Below are positions 4,941 through 10,695 of a stretch of DNA of 10,695 nucleotides, piece by piece. This DNA comes from an uncultured Clostridia bacterium. Its GTDB lineage: Bacteria > Bacillota > Clostridia > Oscillospirales > Ruminococcaceae. Both the position numbers and the translations under genes were made by a program. Below the pieces are notes generated by a model, which saw nothing but the letters and a program-made list of their open reading frames with translations, had not been told where the DNA came from and ran no database searches. The first letter of the stretch is position 1; the number at the start of each line of letters is the position of its first letter. Location of the stretch: assembly GCA_937892655.1 (NCBI GenBank), contig CALBJC010000141.1, positions 1 through 10,695 of the forward strand, written 5' to 3'.

Positions 4941-7900
4941 TTAGCCGACATTCCAGCCTGAGTAATACTGATAGAGCATAACTACATCTCGGATAGAAAC
5001 TTCAGTATCGCCGTTTACGTCAGCGGCGTTTTCATCAATCTCAACATCCCAGTCTGAAACGTTCTGATACAGTAAAACAACGTCTCTGATGTCTGCCTTG
5101 CCTCCCGTTGAGTTTACGTCACCAAGGCGGTTTGAGATCACCTTACTGCATTCACATAATGCACCGCTTTCAAGCGTTGCAGGAGTTTTCACTGCGTGTG
5201 GTTCTTCGTTTGCTCCCATATAGCAATCATCGCAGTAATTCCAGTGGATTTCATTATTCCAGCCAAACTCAGTTTCGTTTATATGCTTATGATTATCAGA
5301 ATCAGGGATGCCGTAGTCTGTATCACATACTGAGCAGTGTGCCTGATTTATGCAGTCAGCCTCACCGTCATGCGTACCTTCATCCTTGCGGGCATAGCAG
5401 AACTCACATTCTATCCAGTGAGAATCATTATTCCAGCTATATTCACTCTGCCATGTATGCTTATCACGATCAACCCCGCCGTAGTTGTTGTTACAGATTG
5501 AACAAAATGCAGCATGTGCGCAGTCAGCCTCACCGTTGTGCATACCTTCATCCTTGCGGGCATTACAGTAAATACATGGTATCCAATGAGTGTTATCATC
5601 AAAAGTATACTCGCTCTCCCATGTATGATTATCAGGGGCAACCTCGCCGTAGTCGCTGTTACATACCGAGCAGCATGCTACTGATGAACATGTAGCCTCA
5701 CCGCCTGTATGCTCGCCTTCATCCTTGTGAGCGTGACAACGTAAACATTCTATCCAGTGAGAATCCTCATCAGAGCTGTAATCTGTATTCCAAATGTGCG
5801 CTTCAGTGTCAACCTCGCCATAATGATTATAGCATACTTCACATGCGGCTCTGTTCAGACAGTCAGCCTCGCCGCCTGTATGCTCGCCTTCATCCTTGTG
5901 AACGCCGCATTCTGTACATTCAATCCAGTGGGAGTTTTCATCAAAGCTGTATTCTGTATTCCATGTATGCTCGCTGATATTTAATTTTTCGTGACAATAT
6001 GAACATTCATCCCAGTGATACTGCTCGTCTGTACCCTTTGTTTCTTCAAAGCGATCGTGAGGGCAGACATCTGTTGTAAGCACGAATTCCCTGGTTGAAG
6101 GGTTAAAGCCTTCTTCACCTGCGTATTCAAATATAACGGTGATTATCGTACCCGCCGGAGTTCCAAAAGGAACGAAGAACTGATTTCCTTCAACCAGTGT
6201 CTTCTCGCCGTCGTCAATCTTATAGTAAACCTTCCATTCCTGAGTAGGAACAGCGCTTGTGCCGCTGTTGTTTCGTATTTCCGGACTCCAAAAAATCTCA
6301 GCGGTTCCGACAAACGGCTCATCAAACCCAATATCAGCCCAGATTTTTGCATCAGCGTTCAAGACATTTACCTGAGCAGTTGTTAAAACGGCATTTCGTT
6401 GGCTGTCGTAGCCTGGGAGCTGTGAATAATCATAGTTTTCATCCAGGTTTGTGTATAAAACCTCGACTGTCTGAGTATTGACACCAATAATCTGAGTAGC
6501 ATCCAAAAATTCAAAATGCTCATCAGGCTCAACTGTTGACAGAGCCGCACCGTTTACAATATCAATTACTCTGTGAGTAGGAATTACCCCCTGCGCTTTT
6601 ATAATTTCAAACTCGCCAAGTGCCAGACCGTCTATCGCTTCAAAGCCTGCGCCCTCTGTAGTACATACAAAAATTGTGTAAACGCCGGCATTTGCAGGGC
6701 TTGTTTCATTGCCCTGAGCATCTTTGAAGGTTACTGTAATTTCGCCCATACCCAGAGCCTCAGCTGCCACTGAAACCTCAGGGGCAATAACCGCACCGTT
6801 GTAAACATAGCTTGCAGGCGGGGTTATAACAAAGTCAGAGACTGCAGGAGTTACAAGAGTAATTTCAAACTCCTCTGTATCTTCATTCCACTTGAGTAAT
6901 CTTAATGTATCGCCAAAGGTAAATCTGTGGTCTTCCTTTGTAAGATAAGGATAAACTACCTTTTCATCAATATGCTTTACAGGATAACCGTTACCCTCGA
7001 TTTTAATTTCAACCCCGTCAGGATTTGGGATAGTAGCCCCTGCAAGCTCCTCGTCTGAATCATTCAAAAACGCATCGTTTGTAAAGCCTGCGCCATCCTG
7101 AGCCTTTATCGAACCGCCTGTTACTGTAACCGTGGTGTTTGATTCGTCAACGCCGCTACCGATACCTGCGCCATTTGTGCCACCCTGAGCGGTAATCTCG
7201 CCACCCGTAATAGTAATATGTGTTTTATACGCATCATAACCGCTGCCGATACCTGCGCCATTTTCGCCACCCTGAGCGGTAATCTTGCCGCCCGTGATAG
7301 TAATATGCGTTTCATCCGCTCCATAACCGCTACCGATACCTGCGCTTTCATCGCCGCCCTGTGCCTCAATTATGCCACCGTTTATTGTGATATATGTGGA
7401 AGACTCAACATTACCGCTACCGATGCCTGCGTAACCAAGATCGCCCTTAGCATAAAGCTTACCTGTACCCAGAGCTTGGGCATTGATTGTAATATTTTTT
7501 GCCTTGATACCCGCTAAAAGTCTGTTTTCACTGCCGTCTGCAAGAGTTAAAGTGAGATTATTTTCTGCAAATAAAGCAAAACCATTTCCATCTAAAGCAT
7601 CAATATTAACGCCCGCTAAAACCACATCTCCATTATCGGCTTCTACAAAAATACCAAAATCAGTAGCAGCAGCCGGGAGCACATTTTCGATAGTCATCTT
7701 TTTATCTGTGATTATATAGAGCATTTTATTCAGGCTGTTATATTCGTAATCAGTACCCTCTGCAATACCCTCACCAGTTACGATAAACGGATAACCTTCA
7801 TATTCTTCATAAGAAAATACTTTGTTGTTCTCATCAAATGTAACGCTATAGATAATTTCGCCTATAGCCATTAAAGCATCTTCACCAGGAAGATATGCAT

Positions 7901-10695
7901 ATACCTCCTTTTCATTACCGTGTGCCGAAGGGTATTCCTTGTCGCCGATGATTACCTTTTCGCCCGAAAGATTATCAATTTCAAACAGATATACTGTATC
8001 GCCATTATCGTTTACAGGCAGTGTATTACCCTCGTAAGTACCGATAGCGTCAGCAAGTCCACTAGTCTCAGCCTTTACTGAACCGCCGTTTATTTTTACT
8101 GTTGTATTATTGCCCTCAAAACCGCTGCCGATACCTGCGCCATTTCCTGAACCGTTAGCTGTAACTACACCGCCATTGATTATAACGGTTGTATTATTGC
8201 CCTCAAAACCGCTGCCGATACCTGCGCCTTCTAAGCCGCCCTGAGCTTCGATAATGCCGCCATTGATTGTAACGGTTGTATCAGAACCATAATAGCCGCT
8301 GCCGATACCTGCGCTTTCTAAGCCGCCCTGAGCTTCGATAATGCCGCCATTGATTGTAACGGTTGTATTCGCACAATAAGCGCCGCTGCCGATACCTGCG
8401 TAGCCACCACCGCCAGTAGCTGTAACAGTACCGCCGTTGATTATAACGGTTGTATTATCGCCCTCAAACCCGCTGCCGATACCTGCGCCGCCATCACCGC
8501 CAGTAGCTGTAACAGTACCGCCGTTTATTTCTACTGTTGTATTAATGCCCTCAAAACCGCTGCCGATACCTGCGCCATTTTCGCCGCCCTGAGCTTCGAT
8601 AATGCCGCCGTTGATTGTAATAGAAATGTCTGAGGTACTAATGTTGCCGATACCCGTGCCGCCTTCACTGCTGCTTTGCGCTATCAGCTTACCTGTACCC
8701 AGCGTCTGGGCATTGATTGTAAGCTCGCCAGACACTGAAACTGCCGGGCACTGACCGCCGCCTTTGATAGTATTTACGCTACCGTCTGCAAGAGTGATTG
8801 TGACGTTGTTATCATAAGTTGTAAGACCGAATGTACCTAAAATTGAGCCGTCAATATTTACGCCTGCAAGGGTTATGTTATCTGTATTACACACAACCTC
8901 GATTGAGCAATCTGTAGGGGTAGAAGGCATTAAATTTCTGATAGTCATTTTCTTATCAGTTAAAATTCTCAGACTACCGTATTGATATTCGTAATCAACG
9001 CCTTCTGTAAGGTTATCGCCCTCTACAATGAAATCTTTGCCCGTATGCTCTGTAAGCACAAAGTCACCGTCTGTGTATTCAATAAGATAAATTCTGCTGC
9101 CGATTGACATTATAGTTTCTTCAGCAGGGAGATATGCATATATCTTCTTTTCATCAAAATGCGATGATGGATATTCCTTATCGCCTATGATAATCTTTTC
9201 ACCCGATGGGTTATCAATTTCAAGCGGATATAATGTATCACCATTATCATTTACAGGCAATGTATTGCTGTACATATCACCGATATCAATAGCACCTGAT
9301 CCGCCCTGAGCCTTTACTGAGCCACCGTTTATTGTAACGGTTGTATCAGAACCATAACGGCCGATACCGATACCTGCGCCATAATCGCCACCCTGAGCTT
9401 CAATCTCGCCGCCGTTTATTGTAACGGTTGTATCATAACCATTATCGCCGCTACCGATACCTGCACCATACGCGCCACCTTCTGCGATGATCTTACCACC
9501 GTTTATTGTAACGATTATATCAGAAATATATTCGCCGCCACCGATGCCTGCGCCATGTTCGCCGCCCCGAACATCTATTATACCGCCATTGATTGTAATA
9601 TCAGCCCAGCTGTTATAGCTACCGATGCCCGCACGACCGCTGCCACTGCTCACCTCAAGCTGACCGTCGCCACGCACGCCACCATTTATTACAAGATTAC
9701 AGTAATCTGTATAAAGACCAGCCCTTTCACCTTCACCGACAAGGCGGTTTACAGTACCGTCTGCAAGGGTAATTGTAACAGTTTGGCTGCCATACCCTTC
9801 AAGCGATAACGCATCAGAAGAATCTGATGAAATATTGACGCCCGCTAAAACAATGTTTGCGCTATAACCTTGCACTGAGATTGTGCATGATGTTGCCTGA
9901 GTTGGTATCTTATTGGAAATTGTAATTTCCTTTTCTGTATCTATATAAAGGATAGAACTATCAAAACAGTAGTCGATAAATTCCTCAAGATTTATACCCT
10001 TTATAATAAAAGGATTATCTGAGTTGTTATCCTCAGTTTTAACAAAAGAGCCATCGTAGCTCAGCTTATATACATCACTGCCCTGCGCTAAATAATGCTC
10101 TGACATTGAAAGATAAACGTATACCTTCTTATCGCTTTCAGAGTGAACTGAAGGATATATCTTACCGTCGATAGCAATATCCTTTGAGTCAGGGTTGTCA
10201 ATAGTATATGCTGTTACCTCTTCACCCAGTGCGTTTTTAGGTGTTGTGTTACCATCAGAAGAGCCGATACCATCAGCATTTTCACCGCCCTGAGCTTTAA
10301 TCGAGCCACCGTTTATTGTAACGGTTGTATCTTCACCAGCTCGTCCGCTGCCGATGCCTGCGCCATCTGAGCCGCCGTAAGCCACGATAACACCGCCATT
10401 TATTGTAACAGTTGTGTTGACGCCCCTGTCACCGCTGCCGATACCTGCGCCTTCTGAGCCGCCATAGGCAAAAATAGTACCGCCTGAAATCTCAACAGTT
10501 GTATATTCAGAGTCCATGCCGCTACCGATACCTGCGCCCCACTGACCACCAGTAGCCTCGATAACACCGCCATTTATCACAACAATATCGTGCCTACAAT
10601 ATGCACCGCTGCCGATGCCTGCGCTATCCGAGCCGCCCTGCGCCCAGATCTCGCCACCATTTATTGTAACGGTCGCATTAGTACTATAATGTCCG
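4941..10695 (-). CDS. Giant secreted repeat protein with Gly-rich solenoid blocks, MBG-like domain, Cys/His repeats and dockerin (N-terminus outside window)
   Basis: The frame stays open to the right edge, so about 1917 C-terminal residues are visible and the start, signal peptide and promoter are missing. In N-to-C order: four blocks of a 29-residue repeat (consensus TTVTINGG..A.GG..GAGIGSG, 20 clear units) at about 10240-10695, 9268-9635, 8032-8663 and 7078-7437. A recurring ~195-residue module separates the blocks, with landmarks such as EIDNPSGEKIIIGDKEYP, LTDKKMTI, ITLAGVNI and VTITLADGS. An MBG/YDG-like Ig-type domain follows at about 6597-6840 (YNGAVIAPEV, PANAGVYTI, GEFEI), then a beta-rich stretch at 6066-6596, a Cys/His-rich array (5124-6065) and a type I dockerin (4944-5123). 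No catalytic motif, membrane segment or sortase signal is visible. The most likely role is adhesion or glycan binding on the cell surface via a cohesin; this is inference. The repeats suggest a beta-helix, and similar Gly-rich repeats occur in other clostridial surface proteins. Confidence 0.93.
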   Translation of the reverse strand, partial: GHYSTNATVTINGGEIWAQGGSDSAGIGSGAYCRHDIVVINGGVIEATGGQWGAGIGSGMDSEYTTVEISGGTIFAYGGSEGAGIGSGDRGVNTTVTINGGVIVAYGGSDGAGIGSGRAGEDTTVTINGGSIKAQGGENADGIGSSDGNTTPKNALGEEVTAYTIDNPDSKDIAIDGKIYPSVHSESDKKVYVYLSMSEHYLAQGSDVYKLSYDGSFVKTEDNNSDNPFIIKGINLEEFIDYCFDSSILYIDTEKEITISNKIPTQATSCTISVQGYSANIVLAGVNISSDSSDALSLEGYGSQTVTITLADGTVNRLVGEGERAGLYTDYCNLVINGGVRGDGQLEVSSGSGRAGIGSYNSWADITINGGIIDVRGGEHGAGIGGGEYISDIIVTINGGKIIAEGGAYGAGIGSGDNGYDTTVTINGGEIEAQGGDYGAGIGIGRYGSDTTVTINGGSVKAQGGSGAIDIGDMYSNTLPVNDNGDTLYPLEIDNPSGEKIIIGDKEYPSSHFDEKKIYAYLPAEETIMSIGSRIYLIEYTDGDFVLTEHTGKDFIVEGDNLTEGVDYEYQYGSLRILTDKKMTIRNLMPSTPTDCSIEVVCNTDNITLAGVNIDGSILGTFGLTTYDNNVTITLADGSVNTIKGGGQCPAVSVSGELTINAQTLGTGKLIAQSSSEGGTGIGNISTSDISITINGGIIEAQGGENGAGIGSGFEGINTTVEINGGTVTATGGDGGAGIGSGFEGDNTTVIINGGTVTATGGGGYAGIGSGAYCANTTVTINGGIIEAQGGLESAGIGSGYYGSDTTVTINGGIIEAQGGLEGAGIGSGFEGNNTTVIINGGVVTANGSGNGAGIGSGFEGNNTTVKINGGSVKAETSGLADAIGTYEGNTLPVNDNGDTVYLFEIDNLSGEKVIIGDKEYPSAHGNEKEVYAYLPGEDALMAIGEIIYSVTFDENNKVFSYEEYEGYPFIVTGEGIAEGTDYEYNSLNKMLYIITDKKMTIENVLPAAATDFGIFVEADNGDVVLAGVNIDALDGNGFALFAENNLTLTLADGSENRLLAGIKAKNITINAQALGTGKLYAKGDLGYAGIGSGNVESSTYITINGGIIEAQGGDESAGIGSGYGADETHITITGGKITAQGGENGAGIGSGYDAYKTHITITGGEITAQGGTNGAGIGSGVDESNTTVTVTGGSIKAQDGAGFTNDAFLNDSDEELAGATIPNPDGVEIKIEGNGYPVKHIDEKVVYPYLTKEDHRFTFGDTLRLLKWNEDTEEFEITLVTPAVSDFVITPPASYVYNGAVIAPEVSVAAEALGMGEITVTFKDAQGNETSPANAGVYTIFVCTTEGAGFEAIDGLALGEFEIIKAQGVIPTHRVIDIVNGAALSTVEPDEHFEFLDATQIIGVNTQTVEVLYTNLDENYDYSQLPGYDSQRNAVLTTAQVNVLNADAKIWADIGFDEPFVGTAEIFWSPEIRNNSGTSAVPTQEWKVYYKIDDGEKTLVEGNQFFVPFGTPAGTIITVIFEYAGEEGFNPSTREFVLTTDVCPHDRFEETKGTDEQYHWDECSYCHEKLNISEHTWNTEYSFDENSHWIECTECGVHKDEGEHTGGEADCLNRAACEVCYNHYGEVDTEAHIWNTDYSSDEDSHWIECLRCHAHKDEGEHTGGEATCSSVACCSVCNSDYGEVAPDNHTWESEYTFDDNTHWIPCIYCNARKDEGMHNGEADCAHAAFCSICNNNYGGVDRDKHTWQSEYSWNNDSHWIECEFCYARKDEGTHDGEADCINQAHCSVCDTDYGIPDSDNHKHINETEFGWNNEIHWNYCDDCYMGANEEPHAVKTPATLESGALCECSKVISNRLGDVNSTGGKADIRDVVLLYQNVSDWDVEIDENAADVNGDTEVSIRDVVMLYQYYSGWNVG
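4944..5123 (-). other. Dockerin domain of the giant protein
   Basis: The last 60 residues contain two calcium-loop/helix repeats. The second loop, DVNGDTEVSIRD, is canonical at 12 residues. The first, DVNSTGGKADIRD, is one residue longer. Both are followed by DVV-x-LYQ, matching the dockerin of the LRR protein at 1376-1558. Confidence 0.92.
5124..6065 (-). repeat. Cys/His-rich repeat array (about six units)
   Basis: The landmark HW codons fall at 6012-6017, 5925-5930, 5754-5759, 5583-5588, 5415-5420 and 5241-5246. The four full units therefore repeat every 168-174 bases (56-58 residues); the first unit is short and the last degenerate. The full-unit pattern is H-W-x2-C-x2-C-x8-H-x(5-6)-C-x5-C-x2-C-x3-Y-G-x6-H. 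Pairs of CxxC plus conserved His suggest metal binding, perhaps zinc-ribbon-like. I recall related repeats in clostridial surface proteins but no established function. Confidence 0.88.
7078..7437 (-). repeat. Gly-rich solenoid block D (4 units plus a leading half-unit)
   Basis: This is the block nearest the C-terminus. Its units read ITINGG or ITITGG, then a short strand, AQGG, and AGIGSG, 29 residues each. The last unit is cut short at GSIKAQDGAG and passes into a shortened inter-block module. INGG is replaced by ITGG in two units and VTGG in the last. Confidence 0.85.
8032..8663 (-). repeat. Gly-rich solenoid block C (7 units), 87-bp tandem repeats
   Basis: This is the longest visible block. 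Tandem 87-bp units at 8175-8261 and 8262-8348 differ at only one position over their last 53 bases, indicating recent duplication or gene conversion. Units alternate mainly between an IIEAQGG type and a VTATGG type. The last unit degenerates (AETSGLADAIGTYEG) before the inter-block module. Confidence 0.88.
9268..9635 (-). repeat. Gly-rich solenoid block B (4 units plus a leading half-unit)
   Basis: The four units begin ITINGGIIDVRGG, VTINGGKIIAEGG, VTINGGEIEAQGG and VTINGGSVKAQGG. Like blocks A, C and D, the final unit starts with a GS(I/V)KA strand and ends without a full GIGSG turn. This suggests a conserved solenoid cap. Confidence 0.85.
10240..10695 (-). repeat. Gly-rich solenoid block A (at least 5 units, runs off the window)
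   Basis: Five units are visible, from TVTINGGEIWAQGG at the right edge to TVTINGGSIKAQGG. The block continues beyond the window, so its full unit count is unknown. The terminal unit ends in DGIGSSDGN before the inter-block module. Confidence 0.85.

Noticed and set aside
5108..5695. Plus-strand open frame of 195 codons opposite the Cys/His repeats
   Set aside because: It is the antisense shadow of a repetitive coding region, lacks a ribosome binding site, and its His/Cys/Ser-rich product just reflects the opposite strand.
8032..8663. CRISPR-like array
   Set aside because: The 87-bp periodicity is coding: units keep one frame and encode a 29-residue motif, with no unique spacers.
10578..10580. 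GTG codon as the start of the giant gene
   Set aside because: The frame stays open through to 10695 and the upstream codons encode another full 29-residue unit. No ribosome binding site or signal peptide is present, so the start lies outside the window.
7078..10695. RTX calcium-binding or collagen-like repeats
   Set aside because: The motif is I-N-G-G...G-A-G-I-G-S-G with period 29. It is not the nonapeptide GGxGxDxUx and not Gly-X-Y.

Overview
The window looks like a low-to-moderate GC Firmicute of the Clostridia, most likely a gut Ruminococcaceae/Oscillospiraceae-type anaerobe. The reasons are the asp23-like/fakA gene pair, sigma-A-type promoters with strong Shine-Dalgarno sites, intrinsic terminators, and two secreted proteins ending in type I dockerins, a hallmark of cellulosome-building clostridia. 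The species cannot be fixed from the sequence alone.

Layout, left to right. 1-470 (+) is the 3' end of thrS (threonyl-tRNA synthetase). 471-652 holds a dispersed-type repeat, a long hairpin and a near-consensus promoter. 653-1144 (+) is a small, A/T-rich HD-domain hydrolase gene with its own promoter and terminator. 1145-1372 carries that terminator, an inverted copy of the repeat and a bidirectional terminator. Everything further right is on the minus strand. 1373-2677 is a secreted BspA-type leucine-rich-repeat protein with a C-terminal dockerin. 2756-4396 is fakA (YloV, fatty acid kinase) and 4413-4760 is an Asp23/Gls24 family gene (YloU-like). These last two form an operon with a clear promoter at 4826-4855 and a terminator at 2715-2748. 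4941-10695 is the 3' part of a giant secreted protein whose N-terminus lies beyond the right edge.

The visible part of the giant protein is about 1917 residues. It has four blocks of a 29-residue (87-bp) Gly-rich repeat, probably a beta-helix-type solenoid. The blocks are separated by a recurring non-repeat module. An MBG/YDG-like domain, a Cys/His-rich repeat array of about 57-residue units, and a C-terminal dockerin follow.

How the genes fit together: the two dockerin proteins sit either side of the housekeeping asp23-fakA operon. Their dockerin recognition helices are very similar (I/V-R-D-V-V and L-Y-Q), which suggests that both dock onto the same kind of cohesin on the cell surface or scaffoldin. 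Neither shows a catalytic domain, so they look like adhesion or substrate-binding components rather than enzymes. No CRISPR array, tRNA, rRNA, insertion sequence or phage gene was found. The most notable content is the repeat-built dockerin protein and the inverted-repeat-flanked HD gene; no complete new multi-gene system is evident.
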